Shown: positions 1 to 11,149, counted from the stretch's first letter. The stretch: DNA of 64,000 nucleotides from Blastococcus sp. HT6-30 (GCF_039729015.1 NZ_CP155792.1:2810001-2874000); one strand, 5' to 3'. The notes: generated by a model from the letters alone, not told the origin. Numbers and translations are program-made.

Positions 1-519
1 GGTCATGTCACCGGCGAGGACCTCCACAGGGGGGTCCCCCGCCGCCGCGCGGGCGCGCGCGTTGTGCCGCGTCCACTCGATCGCGCCGGGGTCCCGCTCG
101 ACCGCCGTCACCCGGGCCCCGGGGTGCTCGCGGGCGATCGACAGCGCGATGGCACCCGAGCCCGATCCGAGGTCGACCACCACCGGCTCGGGCGTGCCGG
201 CCAGTTGCTCCAGGGCCCAGCCCACCAGCTGCTCGGTCTCCGGCCGTGGCACGAAGACGCCCGGCCCCACCGCCAGTTCGAGGTAGCGGAACGGCGCCCG
301 GCCGGTGAGGTGCTGCAGCGGCACCCGGTCGGCCCGCTGCCCGAGCAGGGTCTCGAACCGGTCGGCCGCCCCGTCGTCGACGTCGTCGAGGGTGAGCAGC
401 CGGGTGCGCGGGACGCCGAGCACGTGGGCGAGCAGCAGTTCGGCGTCCACCCGGGGCGACTCCACACCTGCCTCGGCGAGGCGGCGGGCCGCCGCGGCCA
501 GCAGGGCCCGGGCGCTCAG
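1..519 (-). CDS. prmC: Peptide chain release factor N5-glutamine methyltransferase (PrmC/HemK), 3' end outside window
   Basis: Methylates the glutamine of the GGQ motif in release factors RF1 and RF2 using S-adenosylmethionine. The minus-strand reading contains the family's N-terminal helical domain and the stretch [16 protein letters not shown] followed by VPRPETE, which leads into the methyltransferase fold. The catalytic NPPY motif is not found before the window edge and presumably lies beyond it. It follows prfA, its own substrate gene, directly. The homologous N-terminus ([17 protein letters not shown]) is preceded in frame by CTG at 517-519, overlapping the prfA stop. No ATG, GTG or TTG is in frame there, and the next usable start is GTG at 463-465, which would delete about 18 conserved residues. 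Family assignment is firm; the start is uncertain. Confidence 0.85.
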   Translation of the reverse strand, partial: MSARALLAAAARRLAEAGVESPRVDAELLLAHVLGVPRTRLLTLDDVDDGAADRFETLLGQRADRVPLQHLTGRAPFRYLELAVGPGVFVPRPETEQLVGWALEQLAGTPEPVVVDLGSGSGAIALSIAREHPGARVTAVERDPGAIEWTRHNARARAAAGDPPVEVLAGDMT

Positions 520-1595
520 GAGCCGGCCGCCAGCAGCTCGGCGGTGTGCGCGCTGACCAGCGCGTCGATGACGCCGTCGAGGTCGCCGTCGAGCACCTGG
601 TCGAGGTTGTGGGACTTGTAGCCGACGCGGTGGTCGGAGATCCGGTTCTCCGGGTAGTTGTAGGTGCGCACCCGCTCGCTGCGGTCGACGGTGCGGACCT
701 GGCTGCGCCGCTGGTCGCTCGCCGTCGCGGCGGCCTCCTCGCGGGCGGCGGCCAGCAGCCGCGCGCGCAGTACCCGCAACGCCGACTCCCGGTTCTGCAG
801 CTGGCTCTTCTCGTTCTGCGAGCTGACCACGATGCCGCTGGGCAGGTGCGTGATGCGGACGGCGGAGTCGGTGGTGTTGACGCTCTGCCCACCGGGACCC
901 GACGAGCGGAAGACGTCGATGCGCAGGTCGTTCGGGTCGATCCTCACGTCGATCTCCTCGGCCTCCGGCAGCACCAGGACGCCGGCCGCGGAGGTGTGGA
1001 TGCGGCCCTGGCTCTCGGTGGCGGGCACCCGCTGGACGCGGTGCACGCCGCCCTCGAACTTCAGCCGGGACCAGATGCCCTCGTCCGTACGGGACTTGAT
1101 CGCGACCGCGACGTCCTTGTAGCCGCCCAGCTCCGCGTCCACGGCGTCGAGCACCTCGGTGGCCCAGCCGCGGCGCTCGGCGTAGCGCAGGTACATGCGC
1201 AGCAGGTCTCCGGCGAACAGCGCCGACTCGGCGCCGCCCTCCCCCGCCTTGATCTCGAGGATGACGTCCTTGTCGTCGTCGGGGTCCTTGGGCAGCAGCT
1301 GCTCGCGCAGGCGGTCGGTGAGCTCGGCGATCCGCTGCTCGAGGGCGGTGGCCTCCGCGGCGAAGGACGCGTCCTCCGCCCCGAGCTCCCGCGCGGCGCT
1401 CAGGTCGTCCCGCGCCTCGTCCAGCGCGCGCGCGGTCTCCACCAGCGGCGCCAGCTGCGCGTAACGCCGGCCCATGCGGCGGGCCCGCGCCTGGTCGGCG
1501 TGCACCGCCGGGTCGGCCAGCTCCTGCTCCAGGCGGGCGTGCTCGGCGAGCAGCCCGGCCAGCCGGTCGGGCGCCGACGTCTCGGTGCTGCTCAT
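516..1595 (-). CDS. prfA: Peptide chain release factor 1 (RF1)
   Basis: Recognises UAA and UAG stop codons and triggers peptide release at the ribosome. The protein has 359 residues, the usual RF1 length. It shows an N-terminal coiled region, the [18 protein letters not shown] core and the catalytic GGQ loop within [17 protein letters not shown], where the Gln is methylated by PrmC. I chose ATG at 1593-1595 (MSSTETSAP), preceded by a purine-rich GAGAGG, over longer in-frame readings that run into the rpmE terminator. The gene lies between rpmE and prmC on the same strand, as is usual in actinobacteria. Confidence 0.95.
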   Translation of the reverse strand: MSSTETSAPDRLAGLLAEHARLEQELADPAVHADQARARRMGRRYAQLAPLVETARALDEARDDLSAARELGAEDASFAAEATALEQRIAELTDRLREQLLPKDPDDDKDVILEIKAGEGGAESALFAGDLLRMYLRYAERRGWATEVLDAVDAELGGYKDVAVAIKSRTDEGIWSRLKFEGGVHRVQRVPATESQGRIHTSAAGVLVLPEAEEIDVRIDPNDLRIDVFRSSGPGGQSVNTTDSAVRITHLPSGIVVSSQNEKSQLQNRESALRVLRARLLAAAREEAAATASDQRRSQVRTVDRSERVRTYNYPENRISDHRVGYKSHNLDQVLDGDLDGVIDALVSAHTAELLAAGS

Positions 1596-1637
1596 CGGGA
1601 TGGTGCCTCTCGGGCTCGCGTCGGGTCCGGACATGAC

Positions 1638-1676
1638 GACGGCGCCCGCCCCACCGAGGTGGGAACGGGCGCCGTC
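1638..1676 (-). terminator. Strong hairpin after rpmE
   Basis: GACGGCGCCCG at 1638-1648 pairs perfectly with CGGGCGCCGTC at 1666-1676, and a smaller inner CCACC/GGTGG stem closes most of the loop. It starts 7 bases past the rpmE stop and lies upstream of prfA. There is no long U-tract, as is common for terminator-like stems in high-GC actinobacteria. It may end rpmE transcription or attenuate read-through into prfA. Confidence 0.7.
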
Positions 1677-1683
1677 AGGGGTG

Positions 1684-1920
1684 CTACTGGGCGTCGGTCG
1701 CCGCTGCGCCGACGTTGCGCTTGCCGAAGCGCTTCTCGAAGCGGGCCACCCGGCCACCGGTGTCGAGGATCTTCTGCTTACCGGTGTAGAAGGGGTGGCA
1801 GGCCGAGCAGACCTCGACGGTCAGCTGACCGCTGGGCGCCGTGCTGCGCGTGGTGAAGGTGTTCCCGCAACCACAGGTCACGGTGGTCTCGTGGTACGTG
1901 GGGTGGATGTCGGGCTTCAT
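1684..1920 (-). CDS. rpmE: 50S ribosomal protein bL31, zinc-binding form
   Basis: Small protein of the large ribosomal subunit, 78 residues starting [14 protein letters not shown]. Cys16, Cys18, Cys38 and Cys41 form the CxC...CxxC zinc site, so this is the zinc-containing (C+) paralogue rather than the zinc-independent RpmE2 that replaces it under zinc starvation. Start is ATG at 1918-1920; a longer in-frame reading adds 12 residues that do not match the family. It sits between rho and prfA, a conserved actinobacterial order. Confidence 0.97.
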   Translation of the reverse strand: MKPDIHPTYHETTVTCGCGNTFTTRSTAPSGQLTVEVCSACHPFYTGKQKILDTGGRVARFEKRFGKRNVGAAATDAQ

Positions 1921-2056
1921 GCCGATTGCCTCTTCCGAGAAGTCTGGGCGGTTCACGAGGTGGAACGCCGGCCAGCGGGAGGTATTCCGCGCCGACGGCG
2001 GGGGCTCGGTCGACCAGTATCCCTGATCGCCGTGCCCCGCCGGCGGGCGGTACCGC

Positions 2057-4282
2057 TCACTCCCCGCCGGGCCCGAGCGTCGTCTTCTGGATCTGCATGA
2101 GGAATTCGACGTTGTTGCGGGTCTTCTTCAGCTTGTCGAGCAGCAGTTCCAGCGCCTGCTGGGGCTCCAGGGCGGCGAGCACCCGGCGCAGCTTGATGAC
2201 GATGGCCAGCTCGTCGGGCGACATGAGGATCTCCTCCTTGCGCGTGCCCGACGCGTTGACGTCGACCGCCGGGAAGACCCGCTTGTCCGCCAGCCGGCGG
2301 TCGAGCTTGATCTCGGCGTTCCCGGTGCCCTTGAACTCCTCGAAGATGACCGTGTCCATCGTGGAGCCGGTCTCGACCAGCGCCGAGGCGATGATCGTGA
2401 GCGATCCGCCGTTCTCGATGTTGCGGGCCGCGCCGAGGAAGCGCTTGGGCGGGTAGAGCGCCGTGGAGTCCACCCCGCCGGAGAGGATGCGCCCGCTGGC
2501 GGGGGCCGCCAGGTTGTAGGCGCGACCCAGGCGGGTGATCGAGTCCAGCAGGACGACCACGTCGTGGCCCATCTCGACCAGGCGCTTGGCCCGCTCGATG
2601 GAGAGCTCGGCGACCGTGGTGTGGTCGGCCGGCGGCCGGTCGAAGGTCGAGGCGATGACCTCGCCCTTCACCGAGCGCTGCATGTCGGTGACCTCTTCCG
2701 GACGCTCGTCGACCAGGACGACCATCAGGTGGCACTCGGGGTTGTTCGTCGTGATGGCGTTGGCCAGCGACTGCAGCACCATCGTCTTGCCGGCCTTCGG
2801 CGGCGACACGATCAGCGCGCGCTGCCCCTTGCCGATCGGCATGACGAGGTCGATCACCCGGGTGGTGAGCAGGTGCGGCTCGGTCTCCAGCCGCAGCCGG
2901 TCCTGCGGGTAGAGCGGCGTGAGCTTGGTGAACTCCGGCCGGTTGCGGGCCTGCTCGGGGTCCAGACCGTTGACCGAGTCGAGCCGGACGAGCGCGTTGT
3001 ACTTGTCCTTGCGCTCCCCCTCCCGGGGCTGCCGGACGGCACCGGTGATGGCGTCACCGCGGCGCAGGCCGTAGCGGCGGACCTGCGACAGCGAGACGTA
3101 GACGTCGTTCGGCCCGGTCAGGTAGCCCGAGGTGCGGACGAACGCGTAGTTGTCCAGCACGTCGAGGATGCCGGCGACGGGCAGGAGGACGTCGTCCTCG
3201 CTGACGGTCGGCTCGCCCTGCTCGAAGCGGTCCCGGCCGGTGCCGCGCTTGTTGCGGTCGCGGTACCGGCGCCCGCGACGGCCGCGGCCGCCCTCGAAGT
3301 CGTCGTCGTCCTCATCGGTGGACGCGGGACCGCGACCACCGTCGTTGCGGTTGTCGTTCCGGTTGTCCGGACGCCCGCCCCGGTCGTTGCGGTCGCGGTC
3401 GGGGCCACGGCTGCCGTCCCGGTTCGCACCGTCGCGGTTGGCGTTGCGCTCGTCGCGGTCGGCGTTCCGCTCACTGCGGTCGGCGTTCCGCTCGTTGCGG
3501 TCGCCACCGTCGCGGTTGCTCCGCTCGTTGCGGTCCCCGCCGTCGCGGTTGGCCCGCTCGTTGCGGTCCCCGCCGTCGCGGTTGGCCCGCCCATTGCGGT
3601 CCCCGCCGTCGCGGTTGGCCCGCTCGTTGCGGTCGCCACCGTCGCGGTTGGCCCGCTCGTTGCGGTCCCCGCCGTCACGGCCGGCGTTCCGGTCGTCGCT
3701 CTCCCGGGCGTCCCCGCGCTCCGTGCGGGTGCGGTCGCGGTTGCGCTGCGGCCGGTCGCCGTCGCGCTGCTCGTCGTCGCGGGGCTCGGTGGTGGTGGCC
3801 GGCGCCTCCGCCGGTGCGGCATCGGCCGCGGGGGCCTCCGTCGCGGTGCCGGGCGATCCGGCCGGACGGCTGGCGGCACGACGAGTGCGGGCCGGCGCGG
3901 ACGTCGCCTCGCCGGTCAGCGGGCCGCCGTTCCCGCCGCCGCTGACCGGGGCCTCGAGGGGGGCGGCGGTCGCGGCGACACCGCGGGCGGCGTCGGCCCC
4001 GTCGGTGGTCGCGCTCTCCGTGCGGGGCGCGGGTGCGTCGACCGAGGAATCTCCGCCCACCTGGCGGGCGGAGATGGCGGCGACCAGGTCGCTCTTGCGC
4101 ATCCGGCCGGTGCCGGAGATGCCCAGCTCGCCGGCCAGGCGCTGCAGCTCGGGCAGCAGCATGCCCGACAGCCCGTTGCCGCGGCGACGGGGGCGGCCCG
4201 CCGGCCCAGAAGCGGCAGTGCCCTCGGCGGAGGCGGCGGCATCGGGCGCGCCGGTCACGCCGAGGTCGGTGGTTTCACTCAC
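2057..4282 (-). CDS. rho: Transcription termination factor Rho with large disordered insert
   Basis: Hexameric RNA-dependent ATPase that ends transcription of untranslated RNA. The protein has 741 residues against about 420 in E. coli. In order: an N-terminal Rho_N helix-extended-loop segment (around residues 25-70, [16 protein letters not shown]), about 260 residues of Ala/Pro- and then Arg/Asn/Asp/Gly-rich disordered sequence, the cold-shock-type RNA-binding domain ([20 protein letters not shown]), and the RecA-type motor with Walker A PPKAGKT and Walker [12 protein letters not shown]. Start is GTG at 4280-4282 (VSETTDLG). Long inserts are typical of actinobacterial Rho; the tandem repeat inside this one is described separately. 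Confidence 0.97.
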   Translation of the reverse strand: MSETTDLGVTGAPDAAASAEGTAASGPAGRPRRRGNGLSGMLLPELQRLAGELGISGTGRMRKSDLVAAISARQVGGDSSVDAPAPRTESATTDGADAARGVAATAAPLEAPVSGGGNGGPLTGEATSAPARTRRAASRPAGSPGTATEAPAADAAPAEAPATTTEPRDDEQRDGDRPQRNRDRTRTERGDARESDDRNAGRDGGDRNERANRDGGDRNERANRDGGDRNGRANRDGGDRNERANRDGGDRNERSNRDGGDRNERNADRSERNADRDERNANRDGANRDGSRGPDRDRNDRGGRPDNRNDNRNDGGRGPASTDEDDDDFEGGRGRRGRRYRDRNKRGTGRDRFEQGEPTVSEDDVLLPVAGILDVLDNYAFVRTSGYLTGPNDVYVSLSQVRRYGLRRGDAITGAVRQPREGERKDKYNALVRLDSVNGLDPEQARNRPEFTKLTPLYPQDRLRLETEPHLLTTRVIDLVMPIGKGQRALIVSPPKAGKTMVLQSLANAITTNNPECHLMVVLVDERPEEVTDMQRSVKGEVIASTFDRPPADHTTVAELSIERAKRLVEMGHDVVVLLDSITRLGRAYNLAAPASGRILSGGVDSTALYPPKRFLGAARNIENGGSLTIIASALVETGSTMDTVIFEEFKGTGNAEIKLDRRLADKRVFPAVDVNASGTRKEEILMSPDELAIVIKLRRVLAALEPQQALELLLDKLKKTRNNVEFLMQIQKTTLGPGGE
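3491..3688 (-). repeat. 33-bp tandem repeat inside rho (about six copies)
   Basis: The unit encodes the 11-residue block [11 protein letters not shown] on the minus strand and is repeated about six times with few changes (E to G, A to S). It then degrades into [17 protein letters not shown]. Copies stay in frame, so expansion or contraction would change only the length of the charged linker. Confidence 0.9.
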
Positions 4283-4473
4283 GTACAGGTCCTTCCCTGC
4301 GGTGACCTACGCCGTCTCGGCGCAGGGGGGGCCCGGTCCCCGGCGGGCCGGCCCGAGTACGGGACGGGCGCGCGTCAGGAGACAGGTTGAGAGGTGCGAG
4401 GCGGATCAGCGACGAAGAGGTATCGAACGTCTGCTTCGGCCCCGCGCGAGGCACGCCCTCCTGGGCGGCTACG

Positions 4474-4498
4474 CCGTGAGCCTAGTCGCAGCTCACGG
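4474..4498 (-). terminator. Hairpin between thrB and rho
   Basis: CCGTGAGC at 4474-4481 and GCTCACGG at 4491-4498 form a perfect 8-bp stem with a 9-base loop in the 252-base gap between thrB and rho. It begins 36 bases after the thrB stop. The rest of the gap (4283-4473) should contain the rho promoter and leader; I see no clear -35/-10 pair there. Confidence 0.45.
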
Positions 4499-4534
4499 AC
4501 TGGACAACACCGGATGATCTCGGCGTGTTCCTCG

Positions 4535-5488
4535 TTACCGAGACGATACCTGGCGCAGCGGGCGGTCGACCCGGGCACCGGTCGGATCGACGTCCAGCGG
4601 CAGCACCGACCAACCCTCCGGAGCCAGTTCCCCGATGGCGCGCACCTCGCTCTCACCCGGTCGCTCGTCGGCACCCGTCGGGGTGCGGCGGCCCAGCACG
4701 AGCACCGATGGCCCGGCACCGGAGATGACCGCGGCGTGCCCGGCCGCCCGCAGGCCGTCCACGAGCGCCAGCGAGCCGGGCATCGCGGCGGTGCGCTGAC
4801 GCTGGTGCAGCCGGTCCTCGGTGCCCTCCAGGAGCAGCGTTCCCGAGGTCAGCGCATGCACCAGGAGCGCGGACCGCCCGGCGTTGAACGCGGCATCGGC
4901 GTGCGGCACGACGTCGGGCAGCAGCCCACGCGCCAGCTCCGTCGACAGCGTCGCCTGCGGGACCAGGACGACCGGCAGCACGTCCTCGTGCACGGTCAGG
5001 CTGTCGGCGCCGACGCCCCCCTCCCCCATCCAGGACAGCGTCAGCCCACCCAGCAGGCAGGCGGCGACGTTGTCGGGGTGCCCCTCCATCGCGGTGGTGA
5101 GCCGGAGGACGGCGTCCAGGTCGATCACCTCGACGTCGGGGCACAGCGCCCAGGCGCCCATGACCCCGGCGACGACCGCCGCGGCCGACGACCCCATCCC
5201 CCGGCCCTGCGGGATGGCGTTCTCCGCCACCACCCGCAGGCCGGGCGGGGTCCAGCCGAGCTCGGCGCAGGCGGCGCGGAACGCGCGCACGACCAGGTGC
5301 GACTCGTCGGTGGGCAGCTCACCGGCCCCCACCCCGCTCACCTCGACGGACAGCCCCCCGGGCTGCACCGAGAACTGGAGCACGTCGTGGTGCTCCAGGG
5401 CCAGACCGGCGCAGTCGAACGCCGGTCCGAGGTTGGCGCTGGTGGCGGGCACGCGGACGCGGACCCGGTGGGGGTCGAGGACGCTCAC
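4535..5488 (-). CDS. thrB: Homoserine kinase
   Basis: Phosphorylates L-homoserine with ATP, the step before threonine synthase. The 317 residues form a GHMP kinase: N-terminal [20 protein letters not shown], then the phosphate-binding loop [17 protein letters not shown], and a C-terminal [11 protein letters not shown] glycine motif. Start is GTG at 5486-5488, sharing GTGA with the thrC stop, which implies translational coupling. It is the last gene of the argS-lysA-hom-thrC-thrB run and ends with TAA. Confidence 0.96.
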   Translation of the reverse strand: MSVLDPHRVRVRVPATSANLGPAFDCAGLALEHHDVLQFSVQPGGLSVEVSGVGAGELPTDESHLVVRAFRAACAELGWTPPGLRVVAENAIPQGRGMGSSAAAVVAGVMGAWALCPDVEVIDLDAVLRLTTAMEGHPDNVAACLLGGLTLSWMGEGGVGADSLTVHEDVLPVVLVPQATLSTELARGLLPDVVPHADAAFNAGRSALLVHALTSGTLLLEGTEDRLHQRQRTAAMPGSLALVDGLRAAGHAAVISGAGPSVLVLGRRTPTGADERPGESEVRAIGELAPEGWSVLPLDVDPTGARVDRPLRQVSSR

Positions 5489-6546
5489 AGGCCCAGCTGC
5501 ACCGCTGCCGCGGCGGCGTCGACCGGCACGGTGACCGGCGCGGGGGCGCCGGAGATGGCCCACTCCGGGTCCTTGAGGCCGTTGCCGGTGACGGTGCAGA
5601 CGATGCGCTGCCCCGGCTCGAGCTCCCCGGCGCCGGCGACCTGCAGCAGGCCGGCGACCGAGGCCGCCGACGCCGGCTCGACGAACACCGCCTCGCTGCG
5701 GGCGAGCAGCCGGTAGGCCGAGAGGATCGCGCGGTCGGTGACGGCGTCGATGCGCCCGCCCGACTCGTCGCGGGCCGCGAGCGCCTTGGTCCAGGAGGCG
5801 GGGTTGCCGATCCGGATCGCGGTGGCGATCGTGCTGGGGTTCTCCACCACCTGCCCGGTGACGATCGGCGCCGCGCCGGCCGCCTGGAAGCCCCACATGC
5901 GGGGGGTGCGCGAGGCGATGCCGTCGGCCGCGTACTCGCGGTAGCCCTGCCAGTAGGCGGTGATGTTGCCCGCGTTGCCCACCGGCAGGCAGTGGATGTC
6001 AGGAGCGTCGCCGAGCACGTCGACGATCTCGAAGGAAGCGGTCTTCTGCCCCTCGATGCGGAACTGGTTGACGCTGTTGACCAGGCTGACCGGGTAGTCG
6101 ATCGCCAGCTTGCTGGCCAGCGCCAGGCAGTCGTCGAAGTTGCCCTCGACCTGCAGCAGCCGGGCGCCGTGCACCAGCGCCTGCGCCAGCTTGCCCATCG
6201 CGATCTTGCCCTGCGGCACCAGGACGGCGCAGGTCATGCCGGCCCGCGCGGCGTAGGCGGCGGCGCTGGCGCTGGTGTTGCCGGTGGAGGCGCAGATGAC
6301 CGCCTGCGCCCCCTCCTCGAGGGCCTTGGTGATGGCCATCGTCATCCCGCGGTCCTTGAAGGAGCCCGTGGGGTTCGCGCCCTCGACCTTGAGGTAGACG
6401 TCGCAGCCGGTGCGCCGCGACAGCTCGCGCGCCGGCACCAGCGGGGTGGCGCCCTCCTGCAGCGTGACCACCGGGGTGGTGTCGCTGACCGGCAGCCGGG
6501 CCCGGTATGCCTCAATCAGGCCCGGCCAGACCGGGGACACGCTCAT
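5485..6546 (-). CDS. thrC: Threonine synthase
   Basis: PLP enzyme that converts O-phosphohomoserine to threonine. It has 353 residues, the short form of the family. The PLP-binding lysine lies in [11 protein letters not shown], followed by [18 protein letters not shown] and the cofactor-phosphate loop [13 protein letters not shown]. Start is ATG at 6544-6546 (MSVSPVWPG), overlapping the hom stop as ATGA. It sits between hom and thrB in the threonine operon. Confidence 0.97.
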   Translation of the reverse strand: MSVSPVWPGLIEAYRARLPVSDTTPVVTLQEGATPLVPARELSRRTGCDVYLKVEGANPTGSFKDRGMTMAITKALEEGAQAVICASTGNTSASAAAYAARAGMTCAVLVPQGKIAMGKLAQALVHGARLLQVEGNFDDCLALASKLAIDYPVSLVNSVNQFRIEGQKTASFEIVDVLGDAPDIHCLPVGNAGNITAYWQGYREYAADGIASRTPRMWGFQAAGAAPIVTGQVVENPSTIATAIRIGNPASWTKALAARDESGGRIDAVTDRAILSAYRLLARSEAVFVEPASAASVAGLLQVAGAGELEPGQRIVCTVTGNGLKDPEWAISGAPAPVTVPVDAAAAAVQLGL

Positions 6547-7841
6547 GACAACCCCTCCACGCGCAGCACGCTGGTGACCCCCCGGACCGCGGGCATCTCC
6601 CGCAGCGCGGCAATGGTGGCCGACAGCGCCGCGTCCGGGGCGCTGTGGGTCACGATGACCAGCGTCGCGGCGTCGCCGCGGCCGGTCTGACGGACGGTGG
6701 AGATGCTCACCTCGTGCCGCGCGAACTCCTGCGCGACGGCGGCGAGCACACCCGGCTTGTCGGCCACGTCCAGGCTGACGTGGTACCGCGTCGGCGTCTC
6801 GGCCATGGGCCGGACGGCGAGGTTGGCGTAACCGGTGACGCCCGGGCCGGGGCCGCCGGTGACCCGGTTGCGGGCGACCGCCACCAGGTCGCCCAGGACG
6901 GCGCTGGCCGTCGGCTCCCCGCCCGCCCCCTGCCCGTAGAACATGAGCTGGCCGGCCGCCTCCGCCTCCACGAACACGGCGTTGAACGCGCCGCCCACCG
7001 AGGCCAGCGGGTGCGCGGTCGGGATCATCGCCGGGTGCACGCGGACGGCGACCGAGTCGGCGTCCCCGTCCTGGCTCGTGACCCGCTCGCAGATGGCCAG
7101 CAGCTTCACCGTGCAGCCGATCTCCGCGGCGCGCGCGACATCGGTCGCGGTGACGGTGGAGATGCCCTCGCGGTGCACGTCGACCGCCGCCACCGGGGTG
7201 TGGAACGCCAGCGAGGCGAGGATCGCGGCCTTGGCGGCGGCGTCGAAGCCGTCGACGTCGGCGGTCGGGTCCGCCTCGGCGTAGCCCAGCTCGGTCGCCT
7301 CGGCCAGCGCCTCGCCGAAGCCGGCACCGGTCTCGGCCATGCGGGACAGGATGTAGTTCGTCGTCCCGTTGACGATGCCCACGACGCGTGACAGCTGGTC
7401 GCCGACCAGCGACTCCCGCAGCGGCCGCAGGATCGGGATGGCCCCGGCGACCGCGGCCTCGTAGTAGAGGTCCACGCCGGCCTCGGCAGCCGCGGCGTGC
7501 AGGGCGACGCCGTCCTCGGCCAGCAGCGCCTTGTTGGCGCTCACCACCGACTTGCCGCTCTCGAACGCCGCCAGCATGAGGGAGCGCGCCGGCTCGATGC
7601 CGCCGATCACCTCGACGACGAGGTCGACGTCGTCGCGGGTGACCAGGCCGTGGGCGTCGGTGGTCAGCAGGTGCGCCGGGACGTCGGGGTGGTGCGCCGG
7701 GCGGCGCACGGCGACGCCGGCCACCTCCACCGGGCGGCCGATGCGGGCGCCGAGGTCGTCGGCCTGCTCCTGCAGCGCGCGCAGCACCGCGCTGCCGACG
7801 GTGCCGCAGCCGAGCAGCGCCACCTTGAGGGGTCCGGTCAC
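6543..7841 (-). CDS. hom: Homoserine dehydrogenase with ACT domain
   Basis: Reduces aspartate-4-semialdehyde to homoserine, the branch point to threonine and methionine. The 432 residues show an N-terminal Rossmann motif ([11 protein letters not shown]), the catalytic core signature [20 protein letters not shown] with the conserved acidic and lysine residues, the [11 protein letters not shown] segment and a C-terminal ACT domain ([20 protein letters not shown]), the usual site of threonine feedback control. Start is GTG at 7839-7841 in a GTGA overlap with lysA. Confidence 0.97.
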   Translation of the reverse strand: MTGPLKVALLGCGTVGSAVLRALQEQADDLGARIGRPVEVAGVAVRRPAHHPDVPAHLLTTDAHGLVTRDDVDLVVEVIGGIEPARSLMLAAFESGKSVVSANKALLAEDGVALHAAAAEAGVDLYYEAAVAGAIPILRPLRESLVGDQLSRVVGIVNGTTNYILSRMAETGAGFGEALAEATELGYAEADPTADVDGFDAAAKAAILASLAFHTPVAAVDVHREGISTVTATDVARAAEIGCTVKLLAICERVTSQDGDADSVAVRVHPAMIPTAHPLASVGGAFNAVFVEAEAAGQLMFYGQGAGGEPTASAVLGDLVAVARNRVTGGPGPGVTGYANLAVRPMAETPTRYHVSLDVADKPGVLAAVAQEFARHEVSISTVRQTGRGDAATLVIVTHSAPDAALSATIAALREMPAVRGVTSVLRVEGLS

Positions 7842-9331
7842 GAGGTCGCTCCCGCGGGGTGCTCGGGCGCCGGCTGGTCGATGGCCGGCGAGGGGGCGGG
7901 GCGGTCGGCGAGGACCGCGTCGAGGGCGAACACGTCGGACAGTGTCTGACGTCGCACGATCTCCGTGGCGGCGCCGTCCCGGACGGCGACCACCGGCGGC
8001 TTGAGCAGGTAGTTGTAGTTGCTCGCCATCGACCAGCAGTAGGCACCGGTGGCGGCGACGGCGAGCAGGTCGCCGGGCACGACGTCCGACGGCAGCCACA
8101 GGTCGCGGACGAGGATGTCGCCGCTCTCGCAGTGCTTGCCCACCACCCGGCACAGCGCCGGCGGGGCGTCGGAGGTCCGGTTGGCCAGCACGCAGGTGTA
8201 GGAGGCGTCGTACAGGGCGGTGCGGATGTTGTCGCTCATCCCGCCGTCGACGGAGACGTAGTTGCGCACCAGCGGCGTCCCCGGCGCACCGGAGGCGCCC
8301 AGGCGCACCGGCTTGATCGTGCCGATCTCGTACAGCGTCACCGTGCCGGGCCCGGCGATGGCCCGGCCCGGCTCGACGGCCAGCCGCGGGACCGGCAGGC
8401 CGAGCTCCGCGCACTCGGCGGCGACGACGCTGCGCAGCCGGGCGGCGACGTCGACCGGGCTGACCGGGTCGTCGTCCGGGATGTAGGCGATGCCGAAGCC
8501 ACCCCCGAGGTTCAGCTCGCCGAGCACCTCGCCGGTGGCGTCCCGGACGGCGCCGAGCAGCCCCACCACGCGGTGCGCCGCGGCCTCGAAGCCGGCGGTG
8601 TCGAAGATCTGCGAGCCGATGTGGCTGTGCAGGCCGGCCAGGTGGAGGGCCGGCTCGGCGACGACCCGGCGGGCGGCCTCGAGCGCGTCCCCGGTGGCCA
8701 GGGAGAAGCCGAACTTCTGGTCCTCGTGCGCGGTGGCGATGAACTCGTGGGTGTGCGCCTCGATGCCGACGGTGGTGCGGATGAGCACCGCCACCGGGGC
8801 GCCGCCGGAGGCGACGCGGGCCTCGGCGAGCGGCACCAGCCGGTCGATCTCGTCGAAGGAGTCGAGCACGACGTGCCCGATGCCGGAGTCGACGGCCAGC
8901 TCCAGCTCCACCAGCGACTTGTTGTTGCCGTGCAGCGCGATCCGCTCGGCGGGGAACCCGGCGGCCAGCGCGACGGCGAGCTCGTTGCCGCTGCAGGCGT
9001 CCAGGTGCAGCCCGTCCTCGGCGATCCAGCGGGCCACCTGGCCGCAGAGGAACGCCTTGGAGGCGTAGTGGACGTCGGCGTCGGCGAACGCGGTCGCGAA
9101 GTCGGCGGCGCGGCCGCGGAAGTCCGCCTCGTCGAGCACGAACAGCGGCGTGCCGTGTGCGCGGGCCAGGTCGGTGACGGCCCGGCCGGCCAGGTGCAGC
9201 TCGCCGTCGACCCGCTCAGCAGAGCGGGGCCAGACCTGGGGGTCGAGGACGCCGAGCTCGGCAGGCGGGGCGCCGGCGGCCGAGGGCGGCGCCAGACTTC
9301 CGTGCAGCGGCCCCGCCGGGTGCGCCCTCAC
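7838..9331 (-). CDS. lysA: Diaminopimelate decarboxylase
   Basis: Decarboxylates meso-diaminopimelate to L-lysine with PLP. The alanine-racemase-type barrel contains the PLP lysine in [10 protein letters not shown], the loop [10 protein letters not shown], the phosphate-binding glycine stretch [11 protein letters not shown] and the later catalytic CESGDIL. The chosen GTG at 9329-9331 overlaps the argS stop as GTGA and gives 497 residues, about 30-50 longer than many homologues. An internal start after a Pro/Ala-rich leader is possible. Coupling with argS is common in actinobacteria. Confidence 0.95.
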   Translation of the reverse strand: MRAHPAGPLHGSLAPPSAAGAPPAELGVLDPQVWPRSAERVDGELHLAGRAVTDLARAHGTPLFVLDEADFRGRAADFATAFADADVHYASKAFLCGQVARWIAEDGLHLDACSGNELAVALAAGFPAERIALHGNNKSLVELELAVDSGIGHVVLDSFDEIDRLVPLAEARVASGGAPVAVLIRTTVGIEAHTHEFIATAHEDQKFGFSLATGDALEAARRVVAEPALHLAGLHSHIGSQIFDTAGFEAAAHRVVGLLGAVRDATGEVLGELNLGGGFGIAYIPDDDPVSPVDVAARLRSVVAAECAELGLPVPRLAVEPGRAIAGPGTVTLYEIGTIKPVRLGASGAPGTPLVRNYVSVDGGMSDNIRTALYDASYTCVLANRTSDAPPALCRVVGKHCESGDILVRDLWLPSDVVPGDLLAVAATGAYCWSMASNYNYLLKPPVVAVRDGAATEIVRRQTLSDVFALDAVLADRPAPSPAIDQPAPEHPAGATS

Positions 9332-10989
9332 ATCCGCTCCGGCGCGGAGACGCCCAGCACGGCCAGCCCGTTGCGCAGGACCACCGCGGTGGCCGCGCAC
9401 AGCCACAGCCGGGCGGTGGTCAGCGGGGTCGCCTCCTCGTCGCCGCGGGGCAGCACGCGGCAGGAGTCGTAGAACCGGTGGTAGGTGCCGGCCAGCTCCT
9501 CGAGGTAGCGGGCCACCCGGTGCGGCGCGCGCAGCTCGGCGGCGGCCGTGACGACCCGCGGGAACTCCCCGAGCGCCCGCAGCAGGGCGTTCTCGCGCTC
9601 GTGGGTGAGCTGCCCGGCGTCGACGTCCCCGGCCTCGCCGAGGCCCAGCCCCAGGTCGGCGGCGTTGCGCAGCACCGACGAGATCCGGGCGTGCGCGTAC
9701 TGGACGTAGAAGACCGGGTTGTCGTTGGTCTGCCGGCTCCACAGGTCCAGGTCCAGGTCGATCTGCTGGTCGACCGAGGCCCGCGCCAGCGCGTACCGGG
9801 CGGCGTCGGCGCCGACGGCCTCGACGAGGTCCTCCAGCAGGACGACGGTGCCGGCCCGCTTGCTCATCCGCACCGGCTCGCCGTCGCGGACCAGGTTGAC
9901 CAGCTGGCCGAGCAGGATCTCCAGGTTCGCCTCGGGGTCGTCGCCCACGGCGGCCGACAGCGCCTTGTACCGGCCGACGTAACCGGCGTGGTCGGCGCCC
10001 AGCATGATCACGACCTTGTCGAAGCCACGGTTGCGCTTGTCGAGGTAGTAGGCGCAGTCGGCGGCGAAGTAGGTGGGGGCGCCGTCGCTCTTGATCAGCG
10101 GCCGGTCCTTGTCGTCGCCGAAGTCGGTGGTGCGCAGCCACACCGCGCCGTCGGCCTCGTAGACGTGGCCGTTCTCCCGGAGCCGGGTGATGGCCTTCTC
10201 CAGGGCGCCGGTCTCGTGCAGGGTCCGCTCGGAGAAGTACACGTCGAAGACCACGCCGAAGCCGGCCAGCGTGCGCTTGATCTCGGCGAACATCAGCTCG
10301 ACGCCGAGCACCCGGAAGCGCTCCTGCTGCTGGTCCTCCGGCAGCTCGAGCAGGCCCGGCTCGGCCGCGAGGACCTGGCCGGCGATCTCCCCGATGTAGT
10401 CGCCGGCGTACCCGTCCTCGGGCACCGGGCGGCCGTGCGCGGCAGCCATGAGGCTCAGCGCGAACCGGTCGATCTGCGAGCCGGCGTCGTTGAAGTAGTA
10501 CTCCCGCGTGACCGTTGCGCCGCTGGCCTCGAGCAGCCGGCCGAGCGCGTCGCCGACGGCCGCCCAGCGGGTGCCGCCGATGTGCACCGGACCGGTCGGG
10601 TTGGCGGAGACGAACTCGAGATTGAGGTTCTGGCCGGCCAGGGCCGTGGTCCGGCCGTACGCCTGCCCTGCCGTCACCGCGTCGACAGCGATCTTGCCGA
10701 GCGCGCCCTGGGCGAGGGTGATGTTGAGGAAGCCCGGGCCGGCGACGTCGACGGTGGCGATGCCGTCGTGCGCGCGCAGCTCCGCGGCCAGCAGCTCGGC
10801 CACCTGGCGCGGTGGCCGGCCCGCCGGTTTGGCCAGGCGCAGGGCCACGTTCGTGGCGTAGTCGCCGTGATCGGGGTTCTTCGGCCGCTCGACCACGACG
10901 TCCGCCGGCACCTCGACGGGCAGCTCGCCTCGCTCGACGACCGCGGCCACGGCGGTACGAACGACGTCCTGCAGCTGCTCCGGTGTCAC
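9328..10989 (-). CDS. argS: Arginyl-tRNA synthetase
   Basis: Charges tRNA-Arg; class I synthetase of 553 residues. The N-terminal additional domain is followed by the HIGH-type signature [20 protein letters not shown], the MSKRAGT motif standing for KMSKS, and the C-terminal anticodon-binding domain ending in APERM. Start is GTG at 10987-10989 ([11 protein letters not shown]). It heads the argS-lysA-hom-thrC-thrB run, in which all four later genes start inside the preceding stop codon. The 160-base gap to the divergent DUF3105 gene must hold both promoters. Confidence 0.97.
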   Translation of the reverse strand: MTPEQLQDVVRTAVAAVVERGELPVEVPADVVVERPKNPDHGDYATNVALRLAKPAGRPPRQVAELLAAELRAHDGIATVDVAGPGFLNITLAQGALGKIAVDAVTAGQAYGRTTALAGQNLNLEFVSANPTGPVHIGGTRWAAVGDALGRLLEASGATVTREYYFNDAGSQIDRFALSLMAAAHGRPVPEDGYAGDYIGEIAGQVLAAEPGLLELPEDQQQERFRVLGVELMFAEIKRTLAGFGVVFDVYFSERTLHETGALEKAITRLRENGHVYEADGAVWLRTTDFGDDKDRPLIKSDGAPTYFAADCAYYLDKRNRGFDKVVIMLGADHAGYVGRYKALSAAVGDDPEANLEILLGQLVNLVRDGEPVRMSKRAGTVVLLEDLVEAVGADAARYALARASVDQQIDLDLDLWSRQTNDNPVFYVQYAHARISSVLRNAADLGLGLGEAGDVDAGQLTHERENALLRALGEFPRVVTAAAELRAPHRVARYLEELAGTYHRFYDSCRVLPRGDEEATPLTTARLWLCAATAVVLRNGLAVLGVSAPERM

Positions 10990-11149
10990 CCGGCGAGCGT
11001 ACTGACCCTCTTCCGGAGCCCGGAGGCTCCACCCGGGCGGCCCGGCTCCCAGCCTCCGCACAGGTCCCCGACCTAGACTCCCGCGCGGTGGAGGGGCCGT
11101 CCCGGCCCCGCCGCAGCGGCGCGCACGCGCCCCGTAACGAGGAGAGGCC

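Noticed and set aside
8-892. Minus-strand frame of about 294 codons across prmC and prfA
   Set aside because: It is rich in Arg, Pro and Ser without domains and is out of frame with both real genes.
3491-3688. Regular 33-bp repeats suggesting a CRISPR array
   Set aside because: Units are directly adjacent with no unique spacers, stay in the rho frame and encode a clean peptide repeat.
2564-4390. Long plus-strand open frames opposite rho (over 600 codons)
   Set aside because: High G+C content leaves stops rare in shadow frames. The translation is a mirror of the rho repeats (valine/alanine-rich) without any family motif, and rho itself is certain.
10990-11149. T-box or leader-peptide attenuator before argS-lysA
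   Set aside because: The 160-base divergent gap shows no T-box core, no run of Arg or Lys codons and no competing hairpins.
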